Shown one piece after another: positions 45,485 through 59,375 of a stretch of 64,000 nt of DNA. This stretch comes from Hormiphora californensis (lineage: Eukaryota > Ctenophora > Tentaculata > Cydippida > Pleurobrachiidae): the NCBI GenBank assembly GCA_020137815.1, contig CM035351.1:4671078-4735077 (forward strand), read 5' to 3'. Under the pieces are notes generated by a model, which did no database searches, had not been told where the DNA came from, and saw only the letters and a program-made list of their open reading frames with translations. How positions within the stretch are numbered: position 1 is the stretch's first letter; every line of letters starts with the position of its first letter. A program made the translations under genes and the position numbers.

Positions 45485-45952
45485 TTATAAAACAAAGTTT
45501 AAAAGAATCATCTCGAGCCGTTTGATAGTGTTTGTAAGCGTCAATTGAGCAAGTTTTTCATCAGTGTAGATAATGGTCGTACTCTCAAAAGTTTTGGCCA
45601 AAGACGCGAAAATGTGTGTATCAATCTTATTATGAAGATCAGTTAGATTCTGTTTTTGAAGCTCATATATTTTCTGATGATACACTCTTAAGTGTTGAAG
45701 ATAATCCACCTTTAATTTCTCCATTAATTGTCCATTAACAGATTCCGAGAATTGAGGACTAATGAGATCCTGGTACGCTTGTTTGGTGAGAGTATGGTCC
45801 AGGTAGGGTACAATATCGGGACCGGGAACTGAAGGTTGTTTTCGTTGGGATTCTGTGAGGATCTTTTGGTAGTGTTCAAGGTTTTCCTTGATTTGTTGGA
45901 CGGTCCCTCTGAGGGAGTCGAGCGTTGCTACAACAACGGCACTCACCACCAT
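45485..45952 (-). CDS. Unrecognised helical/coiled-coil protein, 155 aa
   Basis: A single open frame from the ATG at 45952 (MVVSAVVVATLDSLRGTVQQ). The sequence is rich in Leu, Lys, Gln and Glu and is predicted by eye to be mostly helical, with heptad-like spacing around residues 10-35 and 75-115. It looks like a small structural subunit of a larger complex, but I cannot name one. An in-frame extension upstream consists of repeated KL codons from a TTTAAGTTTAAG simple repeat and is probably not translated. The stop lies 76 bp from the IVD start on the same strand, so the two may share a transcript region. Confidence 0.6.
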   Translation of the reverse strand: MVVSAVVVATLDSLRGTVQQIKENLEHYQKILTESQRKQPSVPGPDIVPYLDHTLTKQAYQDLISPQFSESVNGQLMEKLKVDYLQHLRVYHQKIYELQKQNLTDLHNKIDTHIFASLAKTFESTTIIYTDEKLAQLTLTNTIKRLEMILLNFVL

Positions 45953-46003
45953 ACTATAAAATAACGGTGGTTTAAGTTTAAGTTTAAGTTTAAGTTTACG
46001 CAC

Positions 46004-46826
46004 AATTTATCACAAAGTCACACAATTAATATATAACTTCGTCCCGCTCTTACACCATACACTAATAAAGTGATACAAGGCTGAGAGGTGAAAATATACA
46101 GTTCACATCAGCGGTTTCCTAAAGCGGTTTAAACAATACTTAGAGACAGTGATACACATCCTAGTAGCATTAGATGCACAAAATACGAGGAACAAGGGGT
46201 TATAGAAAACAAGGTAACGAACTAACAAAACAAGCAGACAAACATAAAAACAGATTAAACAGAATACACAAAGTCACAGACGCAAAACACAACATCAGCA
46301 GTCAATACAAAACGGTTAATACAAAAACATACTAACACACGTACAAACACATTCACAGACAAACAGACAATCACAAACACATACACACAGATTCGGTAAT
46401 AAATAAATAATAAATTAGCTGTCCTTCAAACACACACTCACTGAAGAGTCCTTGACAAGTTTTTTATCGAGAAAAACGTATTGAGAAAAACGGTATCCTT
46501 GACAAGTTTTTTATCGAGAAAAACGTATTGAGAAAAACGGTATCCTTGACAAGTTTTTTATCGAGAAAAACGTATTGAGAAAAACGGTGTGTATGGTCTT
46601 CTTTCTTCATTCTTCGGCATAAAACTCAGCCAGTCTGGAACCTCAGCTACTCAAACTCTGCTAAACAACTCAGAGGCCAGAAAATGTTAACAATTAAGAA
46701 AGTTTGCCAGGCAATTAAGAGAGTCATGGCGGCGATAAGAGATGACTGATGACAGATGAACCATCAGACAGGACTCAAGAGAGTTAAAAAACTTTAAAGA
46801 AAGGTCGACGAAAATCGGAAATTTTG
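46004..46826. other. Intergenic, with a 47-bp tandem repeat (x3)
   Basis: A CA-rich stretch lies at 46200-46440. At about 46447-46587, three head-to-tail copies of a 47-bp unit contain CCTTGACAAGTTTTTTATCG and AGAAAAACGTATTGAG. No gene seen. Confidence 0.7.
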
Positions 46827-47165
46827 TTGGCAAACGTTGCTGGCCCCCGATAGCAGCGCGGGATAAGGCAGCGCTTTTCAAGAAATTTTGAAAACCGCCG
46901 GTCAAAAATTTCAGGATTTGTTCAAGAGACATATATTTTATTTATGCACTGCATTTCTAATTTTAAACGTAACGCGCCAGCTTTGTTGCATTACCGTTGC
47001 CATGTCATGGCGCGCGTCTCTAAAATTAAAGCGCCGCGCGTTGTATCGCGTTCGCGTTTTGTTGCCCTTTTTTGTTCCATTTTTCACAACTGAAAACTTG
47101 GCAGAGACAGCTGACTTGAAAAGCGCTGCCTTATCCCGCTATCGGGGGCCAGCAACGTTTGCCAA
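46827..47165. mobile_element. 339-bp inverted-repeat element, TTGGCAAACGTTGCTGGC ends
   Basis: Left end TTGGCAAACGTTGCTGGCCC continues into CCGATAGC and GATAAGGCAGCGCTTTTCAA. The right end is the inverted equivalent, ending AACGTTTGCCAA. Same family as 28943-29282 and the solitary end at 20196. Confidence 0.8.
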
Positions 47166-47914
47166 ACAGCTGACTGACAGCTGACTGGCTCCTTCAGAAA
47201 CAGCCTGAGTCCTGACTGTTAACCCAGTGCTTTTAGTGGTATTTTGTATCTTTTTAGTGGCTAATTACTTGAAAAATTGAAAATCGTGCTGACGTGCTTG
47301 GATTGGGTGGTTCGCCGTTCGAGCAAAGGGTGGATGGCAGATGGATAGCTGAAAAAAAGTAAAAACTAAAAAGGACCCAAGAACGGCGGAGTCCGGGCGG
47401 ACGGTTCAAGTCTCCACCAGACTTCCAAGAATGTTCTGGTTTTCAAGAAATCTGCTTGATTAGGACGTACATAAGTGGCGAATGGAGATTACTTCTTAAA
47501 CATATTTTATTAATGTTATAAAAAGGAAGACGTTTTGACCTTTTCGCTGAATGATTTCACTCTTATTTAATATCTTATAACAGCACTTTAAGAATTTAAT
47601 CAGTAGCGATATGTATACAAGATTTAATAACAGTAAATAATAATGGTCATGTTTTCCTCGTCATTTTTTCCACGTACCTTGATTATGTCAATGCCTCGAT
47701 TGTTTTTAAAATTTGAGTAGCTTATTTAGAAGTGATCATTTCTCATTCATTGCCTCTCTTTCTCAGCCTCTTATATCAATTCTCTCTCCCCGTGGTTTGT
47801 AAAATTTGAGTTGCTTATTTAGAAGTGATATGTTCTTGTTAAAATGTGTCGGGGAGAATACGCCCTCAGCCCTGGACTGACATTAAAATCGCATTTTACC
47901 CGTATAGTAGCATT
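47166..47914. other. Upstream region of the semaphorin, no gene seen
   Basis: A phrase of about 30 bp (AAAATTTGAGTAGCTTATTT, then AGAAGTGAT) occurs at 47705-47735 and again at 47802-47831. Otherwise unremarkable. Confidence 0.5.
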
Positions 47915-48484
47915 ATGTTTCATTTAATTATACTGATCCTACTTGGTATCTCTGCCAGTGAGGAGTGGACTGCAAACTTTGAAGAACGAGGTTTGTTGTG
48001 TGATCAGTTATATTAAATTCTCTGGGGTCAAAATCACAGATATATCTAGAAGAGATAGATAGATGATATAATTTCACAGATATTGGTTTTCGGGGGGAAA
48101 CCAGACACCAAAAAACTACCGCTCTGCTTCTCTGGGTGATCCATTAAAACTCGAATATAAAGTGAGTTACAGTGCTGGTGCCTTCTTTCACACACCACCG
48201 TGCTCGAGATCTAATCCCGAATTCTATTTGCCACCCTCACTCGCTCACTCCCCCTTTACTGAACACCATCATGAGCATTTCCCCCTACGTGGGTTGTGGT
48301 GACCAAGGGATAGGGAGAGAGAGAAAAGAGAGATCACAGGGAATAAGGTGGAGAGAGATGGGGCGGCCTTTATCTTGTATTATTCCCCACGTGGGCCCGG
48401 AAAACTCTTGACAGGTCGTGTCTGCGTGGAGCGTTGTACCCTGCAATTCACTTGTTCACTGTGCCAACAACCAGTGTGTACAGT

Positions 48485-48538
<54 letters not shown>

Positions 48539-51500
48539 CCACAGCTCTTCCTCGTTTCCTGGCGCTCCTCTCTTCCTCTCTCTTCTCTCTTCTCCGTCTC
48601 TGTGCCTTCCTTCTCTCCTCTAACATTTTCCTCTTCTCCTCCTCTTTCTCTCTCTCCTTCTCTTCTCTCCCGATCTTTTATTTTCTCTCACCTGTTCTAT
48701 CGTTCCTTCTTTCCGGAAGATGAGGGTTCGTGCTGGCACTCGCTGCGTCGGGGTCTGCATTTACTTCCAGGGGGTGACCGGGTTGTGGTCAACACAATTG
48801 CTCCCTCTCTCTCCACGACTTTGTTCTGCTTTGTCCTTTCAATGTGTGGTCTTCTCGCCTCCTTCTCGTGTGTTTCGGTCGGAAGGAGAAGGGGACTACC
48901 AGTTGCATGGCATTTTCCTTTCCCCTCTGGCTTTCGTTTCGGTTTTAGCCCCTCCCGCACAAAGACAAAGGAGAATTTTGTGGCCCCGGGTTTTTAGTTG
49001 TGAAAAAACACATCGTTTGTCGGTCACCTGCTTTATGGCAGTGATATACGTGGTGGGCTATTATATCAATTTCACATGGTGCTTGATGTCTTCAATCGCG
49101 CAGACAGACTGGGCTCCATCTGTGTGTGTGTAGGTTATAGTGTGAACTATGGGGAGCATGTCAGGGGGGGGGAGTTTCTAATCAGAGAGATGTAAATTAA
49201 TAAACTGGAGGGGTATGGCGTTTTTGCCCCCTCTCTTCATTCGACATTATTAACATTTCCCTTCTCTCTCTCTCTCTGACTTGATTCATATACACGCCCA
49301 ATCGGTTGAAGCAAGGCAAATCGGGTATTGTTCTTCCCATCGCTCACTGTCAATAATCGTGGACAGGAACCGACCGAAACAAGTAAACAACCAATCAGAA
49401 CTCGTTATTTAGGTCACGTGAATGGTCATCAGCCAATCAGGGACTAGTATTTCCTGATTCGGTCGGTTCCTGATAATCGTGGACAAAACAAACATCGAAT
49501 CTGGCCTAATTACAGATCCCAAGGTGCAGCAGCTCCGATCTGTTAACGAGAATGGGATTAGGGAAAGTAAACAAAAATCGGTTTAAGGAAAACACGATAA
49601 TTGCCATAACTTACNNNNNNNNNNNNNNNNNNNNNNNNNNNNNNNNNNNNNNNNNNNNNNNNNNNNNNNNNNNNNNNNNNNNNNNNNNNNNNNNNNNNNN
49701 NNNNNNNNNNNNNNGTTTTGTTTTTTGGAAGGGTTCAGGCCCTGCGTGTTGACACGGTTTTGGGAAATTTTCGTCAAAGTAAACTGTCACATACACGCAC
49801 AGTGAATACCCACACATGTCATCATTCACACTAATGAAACGGGGAGTGGGGTGGAGCACTTTAAATAGCGGCCACTCACCTTTCCAGAATCTATAACCAG
49901 CTATCGCGGGGGGAATGCCAATACTTCAAAAAAAAAATTTTCCCCCTAAAAAGGCCCATTTTAACCCCCTTGGGAAGGAAAAGGGGAAAGGTATATTTAA
50001 AACCCAAAAAAGGCCCGGTGAAAAATTTAAATAAAGGGAAGGGGGGCGTTTTTTGGGGGTTTTCTATAAGCATCTTAGTGGCCCGGGTTTTATTTTTTAA
50101 AAGGGGAATTTTTTGAAACTTTTCTTCTTTTTTTTCCCCTTTCTTTCTTCCCTCTCTCCTTTTTTTTTTTTTTCCCCCCCTTCCCTTTTTATTTTCCTTT
50201 TTTCTTATTTTCCCTTTCCCCCTCCCCCCCCCCTTTTTTCCCCTTTTTGCCCCCTTTTTTCCCCCCCCCCTTTCCCCCCTTCTCTTTTCCTTCTTCTCTC
50301 TTCTCTCTTTTTCTCTCCTCTCCTCTCCTTCTCCCCCTTTCCTCTTTTCCCTCCCCTCTTTTTCCATCACCAACTGTAAATTTCCAATCCCCACTTTTCA
50401 ATTTCCGTACTCGTCGCTCAAATTTTGATTTTCCGTATGGGAAGCCCCCCAGAGTCCAGACAGGACTAGAGGGAGGGAGAGAGAGGAAAGAGAAATAGAT
50501 AGATAAATAGAGAGAGAACTATGTAGCGCACCTTGAGATATATAGGGTAGATAGAGAGGGGGCCGGTGTTCTCTGGTGACTACCCTCCTAAATCACGTGA
50601 CCCATACACACACAAGGGGTGCACTTGTTGTCCATTTGGTAGTAGTTAATGGTTCATTATGAGCTGAGTAGTGTAGTTTAGATGGAAAGAGAGTGGGGCT
50701 AAAACAAGAGAGACAGAGAGGCTGCTGCTCTGAACTCTGTAGTAGGGGGGCCAGGTGCAAAGCGAGACCGATTTCCATTCTTCTCCTCACATCGTTACGG
50801 CTCGATCCAACATTCTCTATATGATCTAATCACCCCACTCTCTCTCTCCATTCTTTTACACCAATCTCTCTCTCTCTCTCCATTTTTTCAACACTCTCTC
50901 TTTCTCCCTCACACAACTGTGGAAACAATGCCGTCAGTGGTTTGCGAGTAGGTAGTGTGGTGTGTTTTCACCCCCCCCCCCACTTGACCCTTTTGTTACA
51001 ACTCGAGACGGAGTAGAAATTAACTGACTTTCACACTTTTCAAATTCTTCTTTCATTCCCTTCCAAGTGCATTCTCCTTTCACCCCCCCCCCCCTAATTT
51101 CTTTTCCTCTGTCTAGAGCTCTATAACTATTAATTTCTCTCTCCCTCTCTCTTTTGGCTCCCTTGCGGCGGAAAGGGGGCCTGAATTGCCGACACACACA
51201 TTGTCCTTAGCATATATCAACTACCCCTTCTTAGCTCCCTTCAAAACATACTCTAGGACCAATGAGTAGCTTGGCACACCGGGCGAAAGAGAGAAATAGA
51301 GGGGCAGTGATAGCTGAGAGAGAGAGAACAGAGAGAGAGAGAACAGAGAGGGAGGGTCGTTGTGGGAAGTATATCGAGAAACTGACAAGATAAGAAATGA
51401 TCTAGAAAGTTTAGTGGTTAGAGGGTGGTTAGATCAGGGTGGGGAGAGGGGTGGTTAGAAGGGTGGGGAGAGAAAGTGATATGACGATAGTGACACAATG

Positions 51501-52398
51501 AAAGTTCATAGTTGGGATGGGAAGGCAATATCTCTCATCTCGAATATATATGAAAGAAATACCATCTTTTGTTCAATATCTTTCATATCTCTGTGACAGT
51601 TAAGCTTCATATTAGCACTCATCAGGCACTGAGAGAGATAGAGAGATAGATAAAGAAATGGTAATGAGAATGCACCGTTTTGCTTCTCCATTCCCAACAA
51701 GGATAAAACGATAGTGATGCGATGGATAAAATATGAAGTTCAATATCATATATCATTTCTCTCGATAACTCCCAATAAATATCTATCATTAACCCCTTTC
51801 TCTGTCAAACCGTGGCACATACTTGGCCAGGATACATGGTGTGTAACATAGAGTGACAAATGTTAGCACGGGGATGATCTAAAAAAAAACCCCTTTCTCC
51901 CTCAGAAACCTAAAAACTGGGAGCATTCTCTGTTCGTTCACCATCGCTACAATTGATAATGCCTTCCGAGGACCCTACCTAACCTTTGACTCGATTGAGA
52001 GGAAATATGTATCGGCTGAAAACACCCCTTTCCTCGTAAGTAACATCATATCTGATCAGGTACTGAGGTACCTGCCAAGGCCCCCGGAATTCGCCAAACA
52101 AGGTGTATTTTGTTGAGTAAGGGGGGGGATTACTCAACAAGGCGTAGTTGGGGAGGGGGTCAAGTACAGCTGCTGTCCCAGATTTAGCCCAAAAGGATTT
52201 GTTGAGGGTATCAATCTTGAGGGAGTGTGAGAAAGAAAGGGGGAAAGATCGTGTCGCAACTTTGCCAAACCACAACTATACCCTTCGTCATCGTGTTATT
52301 ATAGCACTGGTGGGTGTGAGCAATTGGTATTATAAAGTGAGGGAGATGATTTAATCATATGCAACTTGCAAGCGATGGGGATATGTCCTGAGACATAA

Positions 52399-52475
<77 letters not shown>

Positions 52476-55400
52476 GAGAGAGAGAGGGGGGAGTTGGTCC
52501 ACCTGCCACCACCTCCTATCGGTTTCCCCCGGGCAACGGGGTCACACGGAGTACCTTTTTCCCCATCCCCTTTTCCCCCTGTTCGATTTCCAGGTCCGTG
52601 TGGCCGCGGCTGAGCGTGGCTGTGTATCAGAAATACGGAAAAAAATCAGAAAATACAAAATACAAAAACATCTTGGCAAGGCGGCCCACAGTGTATTATC
52701 GCCAACTATTATGTTCCTACCCCGCCTTCTCCGGCTCAGGGTTACCAGTGGAACAGGCATCTTCCAGCCAACTGTGGACCCCCAACGCCCCTTTATCCGC
52801 TAACCAATACTGTTTTTGTTCTACTAGCCCCCCTAACCCACTTCTTCCATTTTTGATAGGGTTCTACATCGGAGATGATTATTTGGAACGGGGTGGCTGT
52901 CCTCTCTGGAGCGGGGTCAGCTGTCTTTACTGGAGCGGGGTCAGCTGTCCTTACTGGAGCGGGGTCAGCACTCAGCCGTCCTCTCTGGAGCGGGGTGGCT
53001 GTCCTCTCTGGAGCGGGGTCAGCTGTCTTTACTGGGGCGGGGTCAGCTGTCCTTACTGGAACGGGGTCAGCTGTCTTCTCTGGAACGGGGTGGCTGTCTT
53101 CTCTGGAACGGGGTCAGCTGTCCTTACTGGAGCGGGGCCAGCTGTCTTTACTGGAACGGGGTCAGCTGTCCTTACTGGAGCGGGGTCAGCTGTCCTCTCT
53201 GGAGCGGGGTGGCTGTCCTCTCTGGAGCGGGGTCAGCTGTCTTTACTGGAGCGGGGTCGGCTGTCTTTACTGGAGCGGGGTCAGCTGTCCTTACTGGAAC
53301 GGGGTCAGCTGTCTTCTCTGGAACGGGGTGGCTGTCTTCTCTGGAACGGGGTCAGCTGGCTTCTCTGGGACGGGGTCAGCTGACTTTTCTGGAACGGGGT
53401 CAACTGGCTTCTCTGGAACGGGGTCAGCTGGCTTCTCTGGAACGGGCTGGCTGTCCTCTCTGGCTCGACTTGTTATCATCTTCCATTTGTGTTATTTTAA
53501 TTTATTTTTCGCTCGAACCCGTTCCTGCTTGTTTTAGGCTGCCTTAGATTCAGGGGGTTGCTTTCAGTTTGATAAGTTGTCTTTTGAATTCAGCTTTAGC
53601 AGTTTGGGCCTTTTTGGGCAGATAGTTTTTAGGGGCCCTTTTGGGCTCCGTCCCCCAGAGTTTAACCCCCTTTTTTAACCCATATGACATTTTTAAATTT
53701 TTCCCCGTAGTACATTGTTCTACCTACCCTCCCTTTACCCGGGGCCCCTCGGGACCCGGGTCCCGGGGGTTTTAACCCTGCTCGCATGGGGCCCAAACGG
53801 CCAGGGGGGAAGGGGGGTGGTTGTAGTGGGAAGAGGAGAGAGAGAGAGGGGGAGGGGAGAGGGGGGAGAGAGAGTGAGAGGGGGGGAGAGTGAGAGGAGA
53901 GTGAAAAAGTGAGAAAAAGAGAGGGGAAATGGACAAAAACCAAAAGGGGAACTTGGGTGAGGGGGGGGTTTTTTAAGTACCTTTCCCTTTTCCCCGTCTA
54001 AGCACCAGAAAAACCTTACCCTTAACCCAAAAAAAGGGCCGAAAAAGGGCCCCCCCGCGCTCAGGGGCGAAAAGGAAGGGGAGCGCGGGGGGCCAGGCAA
54101 ACCTTTTCCCCGGCATTTTTTTTTTTTTCCCCTGCTCTTCTCTTCCCCCACCCCCCGCCATTTCTGGTGGGGGTAAAAAAAAGGTCGTCCCCTCCCCCGG
54201 AAACCTATTTGCGCAGACAGGATCTCTCGTCCGTGATTGTGTGGGGGGTTACCTACAACTAATATGTCCCTCTACACTATCCGCCTCGTTAAACCAGTCG
54301 CGGTTAGATTCTCTCGAGAGGGTTATTTGGATTGGGGAATCGCACACAAACGACCTCCATACCACAAATAGCGAGTCCTATGGATGAGGAAGGAGTGAGG
54401 GAGAAAGAAAAAGGAGAGATAGATAGAGATAAAACGATAGAGATAGCGTGTATGAAATGGAGTTTAGAATGATAAAGGATAAGAGTGGATGGTATAAAGA
54501 GACCGGGTTAATATAATACATGCTCATAAAGTAGCGCTGTTTAGCCCTCCTCTCTGGTGGCATGGACAGCTCACAAAAGAGAGTGGGCTAAATGTTCCGA
54601 GATAAACGGTATGTTATTATGTTCTCTCTGGGAAATTGTAGAAGATAGGTACTTAGTAGGGGGTCCCGCCGCCACAGAGCAACACAGCTAGATCTAGTGA
54701 CTGCATTCATGCATGAATTTAGAATTGTGGGGGTTTGTGTGAGCGTGGTTATGAAGAAAGGGATCTCAAGGACTCTAATTTACCATCATAAAAGAGAAAA
54801 GCTTTCTGAAATTTCCAATCTGGGATACAAATTACGAGAACATGTAGTTAATATGATATCTGTACAGAAGTAGCCAGCCCCCCTGGTGATTGCTTTTGGG
54901 GAGGCGAGCTGCTTAGTTGGAATTTGAGATCTTCTCAGTGCTTTAGAAGTAGCCATGAGGAGGGACCCAAATTCCTTTCTACATTTTCTTGTCATGTGAC
55001 CACTTTAGATTGAGAGAGGGCGAGAAAATGGCATTATACATTCGCTCTTCTGCCTAGCAGCTCAACTAAAAAGCTCAAAACTTTTTAATGCATTCATTTT
55101 CTATCAGAGATGCTATCAGAACTGCACTCTTTAATTCTCCAATTCGATTAGTTCTCTGGTGGATATTTAAAGGGGGGGAAACTTTTAAGAGCGGGCCGGG
55201 CAGATGCTTTTTTGCTTGAAAACCCCGTGATTTTATTTAAAACCCTTTTTCCCTTTCCCTTTCCCCAAGGGGCCCCCTTTGAGTTGGGCAGAGAAATGGG
55301 CCCGGCCAAAAAAAAACAGGCCTTTTAGTTTTTTTTTTTATTTTGGGGTTTTTTGGGGTTTTCCCCTTTTGTTTTCTCCTATCTTGAGGAAAAAAGCGGA

Positions 55401-58263
55401 AGGAAAAAGGGAGAGAAGAAGGAGGAAAGCCCTTCTGGGGACCCCGTTTACCTTCCCCAATAGTTCTTGAAAAGGGGTTTTTAAACGCTATTCCAAAAAA
55501 ACCCCAGGTGAATGAAACCCCGCTAAGTTTTTAAAACCTTCGGGCCCCTTTTTAGGGGGAAAAATCCAGGAACAGGGAAAAGGGAGTCCGGGGAACCGGA
55601 AGCCCGGCCGGGAGAGGGGGGAACCGAGATGACCGGAAACCTTTTGAGGCCCCGAGAGAACAGGGCGGAATCGAAAGAGAGTTTTTTTGAGGGGGGGGGG
55701 GAGCCCCGACGGGGGGGAACCCAGGGCCCGGGGGGGGGAGCCCCCTTTTTCCCGGGAAAAGAGAAGAGGGAGGCCGGGTTTTAGAGAAAAAGTGGGAAGT
55801 TTTTGGGTGGGGAGGAAAAGAAAGAGAGAGAAAGAAAAGAAAAAAGAAGAGAAAAGAGAAAATGAATGATTGGGGGGTGGGGGATGGGGGAAGGGGGAGG
55901 GGAAGAAAAAGGGGAGAAAGAGGGGGGGGATAAGGGAAAGGGAAGGAAAGGTTTTAGAAGGAGAGGAAAAGAAAGGGAGGGGAGGGAGAGGACCCAGAGA
56001 GAGAGAAAAACGAAAATTTGGGGAAAAGGGAGAGGAGAGGAAAGGGGGGAGGAGGAGGGGGGAGGGGGGGGAGAGAGAGAGAGAAAAGGGGAAGGGGGAA
56101 AAGGAAAAAAAGTGAAAAAAAACAGGACGCGCTTTTCACAAGATTTTTCATCCCCATCTCCCTTTCCAAAAACAAGTCCCCTTTACGTGGGGGGTTGTAA
56201 AAGGAAAAAATTGAGAAGTGAGGAAAGGGGGGAAAACAGGGGGGGGGACAGGATAAAATGGGACATGGTTTTTTTGAAAAGAAAAAAAAGGTTTTCCGGG
56301 GGTTTTTGGGGGGAAACGATAAATAAGGGGTTTTTGGTTTTCCCCCAAAAACTTTTGGGTTTTCAGGATAACCACGGGGAACCCCTTGAATTTAAACCCA
56401 AAAACTTCCCCTTTTTTCGGTCCAAAGAAGCGGTCTATCCTTGCGAAACCCAAAAAGATTTGATGGAAAGGGCCCTATTCAGAAGGGCAGCCCCCTTTTT
56501 ACAATTCAAAAAGAAAAAACGGTAAGGAGGAGGAGGGGAAAATAGAGAAATTTGAGACCATTTTAGAGATTTTAAAAAGGGGTTAAAAAACGCACGTCCG
56601 TTAAAATTTTTTTTTGTCACCTTTCTTTCCCCTTTATCGTGATGTTTATAAAAAAAGTCTTTGCCCCCCGGAGTTGCAGGGGGGGTGGGGGGGGGAAAAA
56701 AAAAACGGGAAAAAAACAAAAAAAAAAAAAATTTTTCTTTTCTCTTTTTCCTTTTTCTTTTCCCCCCCCCCCTACCTATCTTTTTAACTCTCCCCTTTTG
56801 AAAAGAAAAGGGAGGATATTTCCGGCAAAAATTAAAAGGCCCGGGGGACAAGGGTTACTGCCCTCTCAAGCCCTTTGGAAGTGGTGTAGATGCACGTCCC
56901 CCCCCTTTAAAAAAAAGGAGGAGGGGGGGCCCTGAATACTTAGTACTTTTGTCTTGTACCCAAAAGATATAAAAACAAAAAAATGGGATGATAGGAAGGA
57001 ATGTCAAGGGGAGGGAGGGGTGGTTGAGAACAATTTAAAGGGAATTTAATATTCATTTCAGGGGACAAGGGTTATGGCTGTGAAAAAAGCAGGGCCAGGA
57101 TTTAGGAGACACTATATCTACAAGGGGCAGGTATGTGTTGTACCCAAAATATTATAATTTCGTATGGGTTTTGAGTGGGTTTTGGGGGTGGGTTTTTTAA
57201 ATGGTTTGGGAATTTTGGGGAGGAAATTGGATGTTCCCCATCTTTTGGGAGTTCTCTGGGGAGGGGTTTTTTTTTTAAAAATCCCCCCCCCCCTTTTCCA
57301 AATGAAAAGATAAGTTTTGGGATATGGTTCTGGAAAAAATGTGGGGGGGAAATTTTTAAAATGAAAGGGGGGGGCCCGGGGTCAGGTAGGGAGGTTTCCC
57401 GCACGGGTTGGGGTTGTGGGAAGGGGAGATGAAATTTTAGGAAAATTAAGGGGAGAAAAAAAAAAAGAAACGGATATTAGGGAACCCCTTTTTTGCGTTT
57501 TTGAAAAAGTAGAAAGGGATTTCCTTTTCTCTCTCTATCTCTTTTTTCTCTCTCTTCTTCTCTTCTTTTTCTCTTCCCCTTTTCTCTTCCTCTCCTCTCT
57601 CCCTCCCGTTGGGCCCAGCTGCCCCTGAATTTAAAAAAAATGGCTTTTCCAATCCTCCGCTTTGGCGAGGTCGGGGAAAAAAAGAAAAAGGGGGGGGGTG
57701 TTTTAAAAAGTTTAAAAAAGCGGGTTTGCCTGGGGTTTTTCCGGCTTCTCTCAGCCATTGGAAAAATAAAAGGGTTTCCCGGGGGGAGTTTCCAAGCCCC
57801 GATTTGAAAGGGAAAGGGGGAAATTTAATTTTAAAAAAATAGAGACTTTCCAGCCATCCCGGGAGAGGGTTGGGGGCTCGGCCCTGGGAGGGAGGGGGGG
57901 AGTGTGTTGCGAAAAAATTTGTGGGAATTTTAGAAAAAAGAAAAAAAAGGGGGGGGTTTAGATGGGAAAGGGGGTTTTAGCCATATTGGGGGAAAATAAG
58001 AAAACTGAAATTTTTAGTTGGGAAGAGGGTGGGAAGGAATTTAAAAAAAAAGAAAGAAAGGGGGGGAATGGGAAATTTTTAAATTAAAAAGGATAGACAG
58101 AAGGAGAGGGACAGAGAGAGGGGGAGGCTAGGAAGGGATAGAGACTGTGGGATATGCTACAGCTGTCCCATTGTCCCATTGTTTCACACTGCTGCGTCTG
58201 GGACACAGTGTTTCTGGGTGTCAATCAACTTTAATCTTTGATCCTTTGTCACTCTCTCTCTCA

Positions 58264-58295
<32 letters not shown>

Positions 58296-58313
58296 GCTCT
58301 CGCGCCTCTCTAG

Positions 58314-58406
<93 letters not shown>

Positions 58407-58534
58407 AGCACGACATTGTCTCACATGGCCACCAACAGAACATGTCATGCAGCACTATGTGTGTATATGTAGCTACTGCTGCAGGGGGGTTTACAGTAAA
58501 CAGGCCGATTAATTAAACTTTAAGTGTCCTTATT

Positions 58535-58629
<95 letters not shown>

Positions 58630-58827
58630 GAGGGAGTGAGAGAGAGTGATAGAGAGATGGGGATGTTAGAGGGCTAGTCCAGTGGGAGCTACATCCCTCC
58701 CCTGAGGAGAGAATATATGATTGCACGTCTTCCTTGTCCATACATCCTCTCATGAACAACAAGGCCGAGTTATTGTTAACAGATCAGAGTTCTCTATCTA
58801 TCTATTTTTCTCTCTCTCTTTCTCTCC

Positions 58828-58889
<62 letters not shown>

Positions 58890-59330
58890 CCACTACACGC
58901 ACCACTCCCACATGGGGCCGTGAGGCCCCATGCGAGAGCAGGGTTAAATCCCCCGGACCCGGATCCTGTTGGATCTGAGGGCCCGGAGGGCCTGCGGAGT
59001 AAAGGTAGGGTAGGTAGAACAATGTACATACGGGTAAATTTAACAATGTACATATGGGTTAAGTAAAGGGGATGATATTAAAAAGGGGGAAGTAAAGTGG
59101 GATTAAAGCTCATGGTGACGGAGCACAAGACCTCTTAAACTATCTGCAAAGAAGCCCAAACTGCTACAATGAATTCTCTCTCCCTCTCTCTCTTTTTTCT
59201 CTCTCTTTCGCTCAAGAGTATGTATCTCTATTTCTCACCCTATTTCTTGTTACGTGTGTATCTTGCAGACACACAGCAACAAGAATCCAGGTATACACAC
59301 AAAAAACAGGAAGTATGCGCCACACTCTAG

Positions 59331-59375
<45 letters not shown>

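Noticed and set aside
48084..48162. Possible semaphorin exon 2 (NQTPKNYRSASLGD in one frame)
   Set aside because: It reads like coding sequence and ends at a GTGAGT donor, but its phase does not agree with the signal-peptide exon unless a G-run error is assumed.
48720..49133. 137-aa frame starting MRVRAGTRCVGVC, possibly a semaphorin exon
   Set aside because: I could not match it to the sema domain, and the splice sites around it are ambiguous.
52472..53537. Long frames with Trp-Ser-Gly-Val or SGAGSAVFTG repeats
   Set aside because: Driven by a minisatellite whose unit is a multiple of three. No splice signals or adjoining semaphorin homology.
55687..56525. Long Arg/Gly/Glu/Lys-rich open frames
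   Set aside because: They run through purine-run, low-quality sequence and appear in several phases and strands at once.
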